Source: an uncultured Sterolibacterium sp. (lineage in GTDB: Bacteria > Pseudomonadota > Gammaproteobacteria > Burkholderiales > Rhodocyclaceae). Taken from it: a stretch of 49,799 nt of DNA. Below the pieces are notes generated by a model that saw nothing but the letters and a program-made list of their open reading frames with translations, searched no databases and had not been told where the DNA came from. Position 1 is the first letter of the stretch. Every line of letters begins with the position of its first letter. Location: assembly GCA_903930535.1 (NCBI GenBank), contig CAIYYX010000004.1, positions 1 to 49,799 of the forward strand, given 5' to 3'. The position numbers and the translations under genes were made by a program. Positions 27,436 through 36,277 of this stretch are shown here, one piece after another.

Positions 27436-27963
27436 ATGCATGCCATGGAAGATCAGGTAACGCTTGTCGACGAGAATGACCGTGAAATCGGCGTAGAGGG
27501 GAAGATGGCCGCGCACAGGAGCGGCAAGCTGCATCGCGCCATTTCCGTGTTCATCTTCGATTCTGCCGGCAGGCTTCTCTTGCAGAAGAGGGCAGCCGGG
27601 AAATATCACTCCGCCGGTCTTTGGAGTAACACCTGCTGTAGCCATCCCCGGCACGGAGAGCACAGGCTGGCCGCTGCGCACCGCCGGTTGCAGGAGGAAA
27701 TGGGCTTGGCTTGCGAGTTGCAGGAAGTATTCAGTTTCGTCTATCGGGCCGAACTTTCGAACGACCTGATAGAGAATGAATACGACTATGTTTTCTTCGG
27801 GCACTATGAAGGCGTGCCGCAGCCTGATCCCGAGGAAGTCGAAGACTGGAAATGGGCGGATATGGCGCTGCTGAAAAAGGACCTGCAGACAAATCCGCAA
27901 GCCTATACTTTCTGGCTGGCGGCCTGCATCGACAGGGTGATCAGTTGCAAGGAACCGGTTTGA
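27436..27963 (+). CDS. idi: Isopentenyl-diphosphate delta-isomerase, type I
   Basis: The 175-residue Nudix-fold enzyme interconverts IPP and DMAPP. The catalytic cysteine is C67 in SNTCCSHPR, and the metal-binding acids are E113 and E115 in IENEYDYVF; the Nudix-like helix is RRLQEEMGL. Length and motifs match E. coli Idi. A second ATG at 27445 is possible and neither has a strong ribosome site. Idi is dispensable in organisms with the MEP pathway and is often found with isoprenoid genes, so its nearness to two desaturase-like enzymes is suggestive but not proof of a shared pathway. Confidence 0.94.
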   Translation: MHAMEDQVTLVDENDREIGVEGKMAAHRSGKLHRAISVFIFDSAGRLLLQKRAAGKYHSAGLWSNTCCSHPRHGEHRLAAAHRRLQEEMGLACELQEVFSFVYRAELSNDLIENEYDYVFFGHYEGVPQPDPEEVEDWKWADMALLKKDLQTNPQAYTFWLAACIDRVISCKEPV

Positions 27964-28021
27964 ATAGGATAAAAATCGGTTAGCGCATAAAATATTTGCA
28001 GATAAACCTAGGAGTCCTGCC

Positions 28022-28984
28022 ATGCCGCGTCTGACCGCCCTCGCTTTAGTATCCCTTGTCCTGGCTTCGTTCGGGGTATCTGCACAGGAATATCCGACGA
28101 AGCCCGTCAGAATCATTGTTCCTTTTGCCGCCGGCGGCCCGGCAGACGTTTATGCGCGCTTTCTTGCGCAGCGGTTGCAGACCGCTCTGGGACAGCCCTT
28201 CATCGTCGACGACAGGCCCGGCGCGGGCTCCATCATCGGCACTGATGCCGTCGCACAGAGTCAGCCCGACGGCTATACGCTGCTGCTGATGTCGAATACC
28301 CATACCGTGAACGAGACCCTGTTCGCGAAAAAGCCTTTCGTGCTGATGCGCGACTTTGTGGCGATTGCCCCGATCAACTATTCTGACCTGGTGCTTGTGG
28401 TCAAATCCGCGACGCCTGCCAATAACTTGAGCGAGTTGATCAAACTGGCGAAGGCCAAACCGGAACTCCTGAACTATGCCTCATCGGGGCCGGGCACGCC
28501 CTATCATATGGCCGGGGAATTGTTCAAATCGATGGCCGGCGTGTCAATCATGCACATCCCTTACAAAGGCAGCTCAGGCGCACGCACCGACGTTCTCGGC
28601 GGGCAGGTGGACATGATGTTTGATGCGGTGACGACCATGAGCGGCTTCATCCGTTCCGGCCAGGTGAAGGCGCTTGGCACCACAGGCAAGGTGCGCTCCT
28701 CGGTGCTGCCCGAGGTCCCCACCGTTGCCGAAGCCGGCGTGCCGGGTTACGAGGCAACGATCTGGCTCGGCTTGATGGCGCCTAAGAATACCTCCGCCGC
28801 CATCGTCACCAAGCTCAATGCAGCAGTCACCAAAATCGTCACGAGTGCCGAAGTACGCGAAGCCTGGGCGAAACAGGGGGCGATTCCGATGACCATGACG
28901 CCTGCTGAATTCACCCGCTTCCTCAATGAAGACGTCAAGAAATGGGCGCATGTCGTCAAGATCTCGGGAGCCACCGTCGAGTGA
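28022..28984 (+). CDS. Bug-family (TctC-like) solute receptor
   Basis: The 320-residue periplasmic protein has a Sec signal (residues 1-21, ending GVSAQ) and the mature start EYPTKPVRIIVPFAAGGPAD. GQPFIVDDRPGAGSIIGTD and PYKGSSGARTDVLGGQVDMM are classic Bug motifs. The ribosome site TAGGAG precedes the ATG. Its TGA shares a base with the ATG of the molybdenum hydroxylase gene (TGATG), so the two are co-translated. The likely ligand is the substrate of that enzyme, perhaps a carboxylated N-heterocycle or aromatic acid (inference). Confidence 0.94.
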   Translation: MPRLTALALVSLVLASFGVSAQEYPTKPVRIIVPFAAGGPADVYARFLAQRLQTALGQPFIVDDRPGAGSIIGTDAVAQSQPDGYTLLLMSNTHTVNETLFAKKPFVLMRDFVAIAPINYSDLVLVVKSATPANNLSELIKLAKAKPELLNYASSGPGTPYHMAGELFKSMAGVSIMHIPYKGSSGARTDVLGGQVDMMFDAVTTMSGFIRSGQVKALGTTGKVRSSVLPEVPTVAEAGVPGYEATIWLGLMAPKNTSAAIVTKLNAAVTKIVTSAEVREAWAKQGAIPMTMTPAEFTRFLNEDVKKWAHVVKISGATVE

Positions 28985-31092
28985 TGTCCGACGAAGCCCC
29001 GGCCAGACTGCTGCCGGGGAGCCTGCAGGTCAATCGCAGGCTGAATCAATGGATTCGTTTCTCACGCAGCGGTCACGTCGAGATATTCTCCGGAAAAGTC
29101 GAGATCGGCCAGGGCATTCTGACTGCACTCTCTCAAATCGTTGCCGAGGAACTGGATGTCGGGTTATCCCGGGTCCGCATGGTTGCGGCCAATACAGCAA
29201 GCAGTCCGCAGGAAGGGGTCACCTCCGGCAGCCTCTCCATACAGGACTCCGGAACAGCCTTAAGGCATGCCTGCGCCGAAGCTCGGATGATTTATTTGCA
29301 GGCTGCCGCCTTGCAACTGGACGTCCCCGCCGATTCTCTACAAGTTCATGAAGGCGATATTTTCGGCGAAGACGGCCGCCGCACGAGTTACTGGGACTTG
29401 GCCGATGAGGCCCTTCTCGACCGGGAAGCGACGGCTTCGCTCGTTCCGAAATGCGCGGCCGACTACACCCTTGTCGGGACGGCAGCTCAGCGCCTGGATC
29501 TGCCTGGAAAATTCTGCGGTCAGCCGCGCTTCATTCATGATCTGGAGCTTCCGGACATGCTGCATGGCCGGGTATTGCGCCCGCCATCGCCCTCCTCCAC
29601 GCTGATCTCGCTCGACGAAAGCGGCAGCGCTATCACTCTGGTCCGCGACGGATCCTTTCTGGGCGTGCTCGCCGAAAGCGAGCTGGCTGCGGCAGCCGCC
29701 ATTCAAGAACTTACAAAGAGAGCAAACTGGAGCGAAGCGCAGGGCTTGCCCGATGAACACGCTCTCGTCGCCTGGCTCAAGGCACAGGAGGCGGACACGA
29801 CTGTCGTCTCAAGCAAGAGCAGTTCCGAGCGCGCAAAGTCTGCCAGGACCATCAAGGCGAGCTACGCAAAGCCTTACCTTTCGCATGCCTCCATCGCGCC
29901 CTCATGTGCGCTCGCCCGCTTCGATGGCCAGAAACTCGAGGTCTGGACGCACAGCCAGGGCATATTCAACCTGAGACGCGATCTCTCGCTGTCCTTCGGC
30001 ATGTTGGACAGCGATATCGTCGTCCAGCATGTCGAGGGCTCAGGCTGCTATGGGCATAATGCCGCCGACGACGTGGCCTTCGATGCCGCCCGGCTTGCCC
30101 GCGCGGCGATTGGTCGTGCGGTGCGGGTGCAGTGGTCTCGTGCCGACGAACTCTCATGGGCACCACTGGGCCCTGCCATGGCGGTCGATCTCGAGGCCGA
30201 TCTCGACACCTCCGGCGCGGTGCTGGGTTGGCGGCACAGCATCTGGAGCAATGGCCACAGCACCCGTCCCGGACGCGCTGCGACACCCGCACTGCTCGGC
30301 AGCTGGCACCTTGGCAAGTCATTCGAGCGCCCGATGGCCACCAATGCGGCGCTTGCTGCAGGAGGCGGTTCCGAGCGCAATGCCGTGCCGCCTTATGAGT
30401 TTCCTCAGTGGCATGTGGTCAATCATCGCGTTCTCGCCATGCCCTTGCGCACTTCCGCACTGCGTGCCCTGGGCGCCTTTGCCAATATTTTCGCCAGCGA
30501 ATCCTTCATCGATGAACTGGCGCTTGCGACGGCGGCCGATCCCATAGACTTTCGCCTGCGCTACTTGACCGACCCGCGTGCCCGGGCAGTGTTGGATAGA
30601 GTCGTAAAAAAAGCGCAATGGCAAGACTGGCAAGCCGGGGAAGGCATGGGCCACGGCATCGCCTTTGCCCGCTACAAGAATACCGGCGCTTACTGTGCGG
30701 TGGTTGCCGAAATTGAAGCGGCAGCAGACATCATCATCAGGCGCCTCATCATCGTGGCCGATGTCGGTCTTGCCATCAACCCGGACGGCGTTGCCAGCCA
30801 GATCGAAGGCGGAGCCATCCAGGCGGCCAGCTGGACGCTTAAGGAGGCTGTGCGTTTCGACCGCAGTCGCGTCACCAGCGACAGCTGGGAGGACTATCCT
30901 ATCCTGCGATTCACCGACATCCCCGCCGTCGATGTCGAAATCATCCTTTCCGATGAGCCCTCCATGGGCGCCGGGGAAGCCTCTCTCGGGCCGACAGCGG
31001 CGGCAATCGCCAATGCCGTATTCAATGCGCTGGGTGTGCGGGTGAGAGAACTGCCCATCACCGCCGAGCGCATCGTTGCGGCACCCGAGTAA
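28984..31092 (+). CDS. Molybdenum hydroxylase large subunit (xanthine dehydrogenase family)
   Basis: The 702-residue protein has the molybdopterin-binding architecture of nicotinate dehydrogenase or isoquinoline oxidoreductase large subunits. It keeps VEIGQGILTALSQIVAEEL (pterin site), GSGCYGHNAADDVAFDA, FASESFIDELA, DPIDFRLRYL and the catalytic glutamate E665 in MGAGEASLGP. It lacks a signal peptide, unlike isoquinoline oxidoreductase large subunits, which carry a Tat leader. No [2Fe-2S] small subunit or FAD subunit is encoded nearby, although the family needs one for electron transfer. The start is the ATG overlapping the Bug stop. Confidence 0.9.
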   Translation: MSDEAPARLLPGSLQVNRRLNQWIRFSRSGHVEIFSGKVEIGQGILTALSQIVAEELDVGLSRVRMVAANTASSPQEGVTSGSLSIQDSGTALRHACAEARMIYLQAAALQLDVPADSLQVHEGDIFGEDGRRTSYWDLADEALLDREATASLVPKCAADYTLVGTAAQRLDLPGKFCGQPRFIHDLELPDMLHGRVLRPPSPSSTLISLDESGSAITLVRDGSFLGVLAESELAAAAAIQELTKRANWSEAQGLPDEHALVAWLKAQEADTTVVSSKSSSERAKSARTIKASYAKPYLSHASIAPSCALARFDGQKLEVWTHSQGIFNLRRDLSLSFGMLDSDIVVQHVEGSGCYGHNAADDVAFDAARLARAAIGRAVRVQWSRADELSWAPLGPAMAVDLEADLDTSGAVLGWRHSIWSNGHSTRPGRAATPALLGSWHLGKSFERPMATNAALAAGGGSERNAVPPYEFPQWHVVNHRVLAMPLRTSALRALGAFANIFASESFIDELALATAADPIDFRLRYLTDPRARAVLDRVVKKAQWQDWQAGEGMGHGIAFARYKNTGAYCAVVAEIEAAADIIIRRLIIVADVGLAINPDGVASQIEGGAIQAASWTLKEAVRFDRSRVTSDSWEDYPILRFTDIPAVDVEIILSDEPSMGAGEASLGPTAAAIANAVFNALGVRVRELPITAERIVAAPE

Positions 31093-31113
31093 TTCAACCC
31101 ATAAGGATTCGCA

Positions 31114-31809
31114 ATGGATTTACCCATCTTAAGTGCAGGTGCCGCCAAGGGCCTGGTCTCGGCGCTGCAGCAGGCATTTCTTGTCGACACCGGGGCAAGC
31201 ATCCAGGGCAGTTTCGGCGCCGTCGGGGCAATGAAGGAAAAGCTTCTTGCCGGCGAAGCCTGCGACGTGATCATCCTGACCGCTGCCATGATTTCAGAAT
31301 TGACGCAAAACGGTCATGTTCTTGCCGGCTCGAGCGCGCCGCTCGGACGCGTGCGCACGGGAATTGCGGTCCGTAGCGGCGAGCCCCTTCCCGATATTTC
31401 CGATCCTGACTCGTTGCGGAAAAGTCTGCTGGCGGCCAAAGGCATCTACTTTCCCGACCCCAAGCTAGCCACCGCAGGCATCCATTTTCTCAATGTGCTG
31501 AAGCAACTGGACATCGATAAAGATGTCGGGAAATATTTACGGCCCTTCCCTAACGGCGCGACCGCGATGATGAATCTCGCGCAGAGCACGGAGCCACAGT
31601 TGATAGGCTGCACGCAAATCACGGAAATCAAGTATACAAAGGGAGTGGCTCTGGTCGGCCTCTTGCCCAAGGATTTCGAATTGGCGACCGTCTATTCGGC
31701 GGCCGTCGCCAGCCAGGCGGCGCACCCCGACATTGCCCGTCGTCTCGTCGGACTCCTTTCCGGACAGGGGTCGGAGGCATTGCGTGCAGAAGGCGGCTTC
31801 GAGATTTAA
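31114..31809 (+). CDS. ModA-like substrate-binding protein without signal peptide
   Basis: The 231-residue protein is a type II periplasmic-binding fold of the molybdate-binding class: ILSAGAAKGLVSALQQAF, GSFGAVGAMKEKLLAGEACDV, IILTAAMISEL and LIGCTQITEIKYTKGV. It begins MDLPILSAGAAK with no leader, so it should be cytosolic. It follows the molybdenum subunit by 21 bases in the same operon. It might sense or bind molybdate, cofactor or substrate for that enzyme; this is inference. No ModB or ModC transporter genes are near. Confidence 0.88.
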   Translation: MDLPILSAGAAKGLVSALQQAFLVDTGASIQGSFGAVGAMKEKLLAGEACDVIILTAAMISELTQNGHVLAGSSAPLGRVRTGIAVRSGEPLPDISDPDSLRKSLLAAKGIYFPDPKLATAGIHFLNVLKQLDIDKDVGKYLRPFPNGATAMMNLAQSTEPQLIGCTQITEIKYTKGVALVGLLPKDFELATVYSAAVASQAAHPDIARRLVGLLSGQGSEALRAEGGFEI

Positions 31810-31875
31810 GCGCCTTGCCAATGGCCAAGCCAATCGCCTAAGATGGCATTCATTGAAGAGCCATCGGGAAAGAAC

Positions 31876-32490
31876 ATGCAGCCGAAAACTCATTGGGAAA
31901 AGGTCTATTCGACCAAGGCGCCGGAAGCGGTCAGCTGGTTCCAGGAGCATCCCGACTTCTCGCTTCGTTTCATCCGCGATGCAGGGGTTGCCAAGAACGC
32001 AGGCATCATCGACGTCGGCGGCGGTGCCTCAAGGCTTGTCGATGAGTTGTTGAACGAGGGCTACTCCAATGTGACCGTCCTGGACCTCTCGGCCGCGGCG
32101 CTCCAGGAGGCGCAAAAAAGACTTGCGGAACGAGCCAGGCAAGTCCAATGGATTGAGGCAGATATAACCCGCACCAATCTTCCCGCCTGCAGTTTCGCTG
32201 TCTGGCACGACAGGGCCGTTTTCCATTTCCTGATCGAGCCTGAGGATCGCAAGGCCTACATCGAGACCGTCATGCGTTCGGTGAAGCCGGGGGGGCACGT
32301 CATCGTCGCCACTTTCGCGCCTGACGGCCCGACGCAATGCAGCGGCCTGCCGGTGATGCGCTATGGGCCGGGCGAACTGCACGGTCAATTCGGCAATGCA
32401 TTTTCGCTGCTGGAGCATGCGCGGGAAGAGCACCATACCCCCTTCGGCACGGTTCAGCAGTTTGTCTATTGCTACTGCCGCAAGACTTGA
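31876..32490 (+). CDS. Class I SAM-dependent methyltransferase
   Basis: The 204-residue protein has motif I IIDVGGGASRLVDEL near residue 43, the acidic end of strand 2 in VTVLDLS, and motif IV in WHDRAVFHFL. The start at 31876 (MQPKTHWEKVYSTK) matches the family N-terminus and has GGGAAAG before it; an ATG at 31843 would add 11 residues. Related proteins methylate small molecules such as thiols, tellurite or arsenite; the substrate is unknown. It is followed after 11 bases by the DUF2721 gene. Confidence 0.88.
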   Translation: MQPKTHWEKVYSTKAPEAVSWFQEHPDFSLRFIRDAGVAKNAGIIDVGGGASRLVDELLNEGYSNVTVLDLSAAALQEAQKRLAERARQVQWIEADITRTNLPACSFAVWHDRAVFHFLIEPEDRKAYIETVMRSVKPGGHVIVATFAPDGPTQCSGLPVMRYGPGELHGQFGNAFSLLEHAREEHHTPFGTVQQFVYCYCRKT

Positions 32491-32501
32491 GGAGGCGTTC
32501 C

Positions 32502-32924
32502 ATGGCAGCCACCATCACTACTGTCGCTCACGTCATCCAGTTGGCGGTGGCTCCCGTCTTCCTGCTCACCGGCGTTGCAGCCATTCTCGGTGTGCTCATC
32601 AACCGCCTTGGGCGCGTCGTCGATCGTTTCCGCAACCTTGAGAAAACCGCAGAGGGAGAGGGTGCCGTGCAGCGGCCGGAAATGCTGATTCTGTCTCGCC
32701 GGGCGCGGCTGATACACTGGGCGATCACCCTGTGCACGATCGCCGCCTTGCTCATCTGCGTCGTCGTCGCCACGCTGTTCATAGGATCCAGCATGGGCGC
32801 AGACCTGTCAGGCACGATTGCAGCGCTGTTCATCCTGGCCATGCTGGCATTGATCAGCGGATTGTTGAGCTTCCTGCGCGAAATCTCCCTGGCAACGGGC
32901 AGCATCCATGTGACGCTGCGCTAG
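32502..32924 (+). CDS. DUF2721 membrane protein
   Basis: The 140-residue protein has three membrane segments (about residues 9-33, 72-96 and 103-125). The DUF2721 signature is IQLAVAPVFLLTGVAAILGV then INRLGRVVDRFRNLE. Function is unknown. GGAGG lies directly after the methyltransferase stop and serves as the ribosome site. Confidence 0.88.
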   Translation: MAATITTVAHVIQLAVAPVFLLTGVAAILGVLINRLGRVVDRFRNLEKTAEGEGAVQRPEMLILSRRARLIHWAITLCTIAALLICVVVATLFIGSSMGADLSGTIAALFILAMLALISGLLSFLREISLATGSIHVTLR

Positions 32925-32938
32925 GGCTTGCCAGCCCC

Positions 32939-33355
32939 ATGCTGCAAATCTACGGGCAAGTCAGGATTCCCTCGGGCGAGATCGAAATCAAGGCGATTCG
33001 CGCACAGGGTGCGGGCGGACAGAATGTAAACAAGGTCTCGACCGCCGTACATCTTCGCTTCGACATCCTGGCCTCATCGCTGCCGGACGACTACAAGGAA
33101 CGGCTCCTGCATCTGAACGATCAACGCATCAGCAGGGAGGGCGTGGTCGTCATCAAGGCTCAGGAGTTCAGGAGCCTGGAGAAAAACCAGGAAGAGGCAT
33201 TACGCCGGCTCCAGGAACTTGTCCGAGGCATTGCCGTCCTGGCGAAGAAACGCAGACCAAGCAAGCCGACCAAAAGCGCTCAGAGAAAGCGCGTGGACAG
33301 CAAGGTCAGGCGGGGAAAGCTGAAAGCCCTTAGACGAGAAAAGGCCGCAGATTAA
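32939..33355 (+). CDS. arfB: Alternative ribosome-rescue factor B
   Basis: The 138-residue protein is a peptidyl-tRNA hydrolase of the YaeJ/ICT1 class with the GGQ motif in IRAQGAGGQNVNKVSTAVHL near residue 27. The basic C-terminal tail (KKRRPSKPTKSAQRKR) inserts in the empty mRNA channel in characterised members. It acts as a back-up to SmpB/tmRNA, which is also encoded in this window. It starts 14 bases after the DUF2721 gene and converges on the binding-protein gene. Confidence 0.95.
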   Translation: MLQIYGQVRIPSGEIEIKAIRAQGAGGQNVNKVSTAVHLRFDILASSLPDDYKERLLHLNDQRISREGVVVIKAQEFRSLEKNQEEALRRLQELVRGIAVLAKKRRPSKPTKSAQRKRVDSKVRRGKLKALRREKAAD

Positions 33356-33363
33356 ACCAGCCG

Positions 33364-34554
33364 TCAGAGCATCTTGCAGCCGCGCGCGGGATCTGCCAGC
33401 GCCTTCTGGGCGATGCCCGTCACCTTGTTTTCCTTGCCCACAACCTTGCGCAGATAAATGTCCTGGATGGGGTTGTGCGCCTTGGACATGGTCCAGGCCC
33501 CGCGCGGACTGTCGATCTTGGCGGCTTCCATGGCCTTGATCATGCCCGGCTTGTCGGCGATGTTGCCCTTGACGGCATCCAGGCCTGCGGCGAGCAGAAG
33601 CGCCGCATCGTAACCCTGAACCGCATAGACGTCCGGCTGCAGCTTGAAAGTCTTGGCGTAGGCCAGGCGGAAGGCATTGTTGCGCTTGGTGTCGATGCCA
33701 TCGCCGTAATGCAGCGTCGTCTCCAATCCTTCGGCGGCATCCCCCGTCGCGTCGAGAACACCGTCGGTGAGGAACCCCGCACCGAACAGCGGTATCTTGC
33801 CCTTGAGTCCAGCCGCAGCATAATCCCGGATGAATTTTGCGGCCCCGCCGCCGGCGAAGAAACAGACCACGGCATCGGGCTTGAGCGATGCGATCTCGGT
33901 CAGTTGAGCCTGAAACTCGACGTTGGGAAAGGGCAGGAAGATTTCCTTAACCATCTTGCCCCCTGCCTTGCTGTAACCTTCCTTGAAGCCGCGCAGGGCT
34001 TCCTCCCCGGCGCCGTATTTCCAGGTGACGAACACGGCACTCTTGAGACCCCTCTCCATGAGAATCTTGCCCAGGGGATAAGAGGGCTGCCAGTTGGTGA
34101 AGGAGGTGCGGAAGATGTTCGGCGCGCATAGCGCCCCGGTGGCATCATCGGCGCCGGCATTGGGAATAATGTGCAGGGTGCCCGTCTCGCGGACGACCTT
34201 GAGTATGCCCATCTGCACCCCCGAGTGCACCGTGCCCACCAGGACATCGACCTTGTCGCGCAGGATCAGTCTGTTGGCATTCTCGGGCGCCTTAGACGGT
34301 TCGGATTCATCATCGACCTTGAAGAACTCGATCTCGCGGCCGGCAAACTTGCCGCCACGCTCAGAGAGGGCCAGACGGAATCCATTCTCTATGGCCACCC
34401 CGAGTTGGGCATAGGTGCCCGTATAGGGCAACATCAGGCCGACGCGTATCTTGGCCTGTTGCGCCTGAGCCAGTGACGCAGTTACAACACTGGCGCTGGA
34501 TGCGGCTAGCGCTGCGCCGCTCTTGAGAAAGTCCCTGCGATTGAAGCGGTTCAT
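33364..34554 (-). CDS. Branched-chain-type ABC substrate-binding protein, Tat-exported, linked to benzoate-CoA ligase
   Basis: The 396-residue periplasmic protein begins MNRFNRRDFLKSG, a twin-arginine signal. The mature part has KIRVGLMLPYTGTYAQLG and GREIEFFKVDDESEP, a type I binding-protein fold of the LivJ/aromatic-acid class. Close similarity by eye to the second binding protein at 42166 indicates a duplication. It lies 24 bases after the benzoate-CoA ligase gene on the same strand, so the ligand is probably benzoate or a related aromatic acid rather than leucine. It has no permease of its own and probably uses LivFGMH. Confidence 0.92.
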   Translation of the reverse strand: MNRFNRRDFLKSGAALAASSASVVTASLAQAQQAKIRVGLMLPYTGTYAQLGVAIENGFRLALSERGGKFAGREIEFFKVDDESEPSKAPENANRLILRDKVDVLVGTVHSGVQMGILKVVRETGTLHIIPNAGADDATGALCAPNIFRTSFTNWQPSYPLGKILMERGLKSAVFVTWKYGAGEEALRGFKEGYSKAGGKMVKEIFLPFPNVEFQAQLTEIASLKPDAVVCFFAGGGAAKFIRDYAAAGLKGKIPLFGAGFLTDGVLDATGDAAEGLETTLHYGDGIDTKRNNAFRLAYAKTFKLQPDVYAVQGYDAALLLAAGLDAVKGNIADKPGMIKAMEAAKIDSPRGAWTMSKAHNPIQDIYLRKVVGKENKVTGIAQKALADPARGCKML

Positions 34555-34578
34555 GTGCTCATCCTTGTGAATGCTGAA

Positions 34579-36177
34579 TCAGACCAAGCTACGGCGTAGC
34601 TTGAAGCGTTGAATTTTTCCTGTCGCAGTCTTGGGCAACTCTTCCCTGAACTCCAGCCAGCGCGGATATTTGTAGGGGGCAAGTTTACTCTTGACGTACT
34701 TCTTGATCTCTTCGCTCAGGGCCTCCGAGCCCTTAAGTCCGGGCTTGAGGACGATGTAGGCCTTGGGCTTGATGAGGTTCTCTTCGTCTGGCTGGCCTAC
34801 GACTGCGGCTTCCAGTACCGCCTCGTGGGTCATCAACGCCGCCTCGACCTCGAACGGAGAGACATAGATGCCGCCGACTTTCAGCATGTCGTCGGATCTT
34901 CCACAGTAGACGTAATAGCCTTCCTGATCCACCAGATACTTGTCGCCACTGCGGGTCCAGGGCCCCATAAAAGTGTTCTTGGTCTTCTCACGGTTGTTCC
35001 AGTACATCAGCGCAGAAGTCGGACCCGAGATCTGCAACTCGCCGATTTCTCCCGGCGTCACGTCATTGCCGGCCTCATTTACAAGACGCATCTCGTAGCC
35101 AGGCACGGGTTTTCCTGTCGTGCCGTAACGCACATCGCCTGGCTGGTTGGAGAGGAAGATGTGCAACATCTCGGTGGAGCCGATACCGTCCAGGATCTCG
35201 ACCCCGAAATGTTCTGTCCAGCGCTGGCCGATCACGGCCGGCAGCGCTTCCCCGGCAGAGGTACAAAGTCGCATGTTGAGTTCGCTGCGGGCAGGCAGAT
35301 CCGGACTGGAGAGCATGGCGGCAAAGAGTGTGGGCACGCCGTAGAAAATGCTCGGCTGGTACTGTTTCAGGCGCTTCCAGACGGCTGTGGGCGTAGGCCG
35401 TTCGGCCATCAGTATGGTCGTCGCGCCCACCGCCAGAGGAAAGTTCAGGCTGTTCCCCAAGCCATAGGCGAAGAACAACTTGGCCGCAGAAAACACGACG
35501 TCGCTCTCGCGAATTCCAAGCAGTCCCCGGCCATAGAGTTCGGCGGAGTGGACGAGATGGGAGTGAAGATGCACCGTGCCCTTCGGGGATCCGGTCGAAC
35601 CCGAAGAGTACAGCCAGAAGCAGGGATCATCGCAGGTCGTCGGTGCTGCGGAGAACTCGCTTGCCGCTGCGGCAAGAAGTTTGTCCAGCAGCAGATGACC
35701 ATGGTCGTTGTTGCCGGCGATGATGACATGGCGCAGCGTACGCTGCTTGGCGACGATGGGGGCGAAGGTCGGCCACAGCGCTTCCGAGACCACCAGCGCC
35801 TTGGCGCGCGAGTCGCCGAGCATGAAATCGTAGTCCTCGGTCGTCAGGAGCGTATTGGTTGCTATCGGTACGATACCGGCCTTGATTGCACCCAGGAAGA
35901 TGGAAGGAAAGGCGATGCTGTCCAGGAGGCAGACCATGATGCGCTCTTCCTGATCGAGGCCCAGCGAGGTCAGGAGATTGGCGCTGCGATTGACCCTCTC
36001 GGCAAGATCGGCAAAGCTGTACTGGCCGTGATCGTCGATGTAGGCGATCTTGGCCGCGCGGCCCGCCAGGAGATTCTTCTCGATGATGTCGTGCGCAGCG
36101 TTATAGTCGCGGGGAATGCTCACCTGCGGCGGCATGCGGCTGTGGTCGGCCGTGCTCAGTCGGGACATATCGGACAT
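34579..36177 (-). CDS. bclA: Benzoate-CoA ligase family protein
   Basis: The 532-residue AMP-forming ligase activates benzoate with ATP and CoA. The adenylation P-loop is YSSGSTGSPKGTVH near residue 195, the A5 region is DGIGSTEMLHIFLSN, with YWNNREKTKNTF and the hinge YCGRSDDMLKVGGIYV. The C-terminal catalytic lysine is in PKTATGKIQRFKLR. The sequence closely matches benzoate- and hydroxybenzoate-CoA ligases. I chose the start at 36177 (MSDMSRLS) with GAGAGG upstream; an ATG at 36228 is possible but overlaps the promoter. It is divergent from the BoxR-type regulator. Confidence 0.93.
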   Translation of the reverse strand: MSDMSRLSTADHSRMPPQVSIPRDYNAAHDIIEKNLLAGRAAKIAYIDDHGQYSFADLAERVNRSANLLTSLGLDQEERIMVCLLDSIAFPSIFLGAIKAGIVPIATNTLLTTEDYDFMLGDSRAKALVVSEALWPTFAPIVAKQRTLRHVIIAGNNDHGHLLLDKLLAAAASEFSAAPTTCDDPCFWLYSSGSTGSPKGTVHLHSHLVHSAELYGRGLLGIRESDVVFSAAKLFFAYGLGNSLNFPLAVGATTILMAERPTPTAVWKRLKQYQPSIFYGVPTLFAAMLSSPDLPARSELNMRLCTSAGEALPAVIGQRWTEHFGVEILDGIGSTEMLHIFLSNQPGDVRYGTTGKPVPGYEMRLVNEAGNDVTPGEIGELQISGPTSALMYWNNREKTKNTFMGPWTRSGDKYLVDQEGYYVYCGRSDDMLKVGGIYVSPFEVEAALMTHEAVLEAAVVGQPDEENLIKPKAYIVLKPGLKGSEALSEEIKKYVKSKLAPYKYPRWLEFREELPKTATGKIQRFKLRRSLV

Positions 36178-36230
36178 ATCGATTTCGCCTCTCAGCCTCT
36201 CTGGATTACTTCGAAAAGGTCTTGACACAC

Positions 36231-36270
36231 ATTATAGTGCTCAGGATTTACCGGGCAAGCGTTATAATGC
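36231..36270. promoter_or_regulatory. Divergent bclA/boxR promoter with direct repeats
   Basis: Two direct repeats, ATTATAGTGC (36231-36240) and GTTATAATGC (36261-36270), are exactly 30 bp apart. For bclA (minus strand), -10 TATAAT is at 36236-36231 inside repeat 1 and -35 TTGCCC at 36258-36253, with a 16-bp spacer. For boxR (plus strand), a perfect TATAAT is at 36263-36268 inside repeat 2, without a good -35, only 9 bases before the ATG. One protein bound at both repeats would block both promoters; BoxR itself is the candidate. Confidence 0.6.
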
Positions 36271-36277
36271 AAGTCCC

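Noticed and set aside
24020..27963. Carotenoid biosynthesis cluster
   Set aside because: Two desaturase-like genes and idi are present, but no phytoene synthase, GGPP synthase or cyclase, so the name is not supported.
34609..36225. Long open frame on the plus strand opposite benzoate-CoA ligase
   Set aside because: It is the antisense of a clearly coding gene, has low-complexity composition and no family motifs; GC-rich DNA often leaves the opposite strand open.
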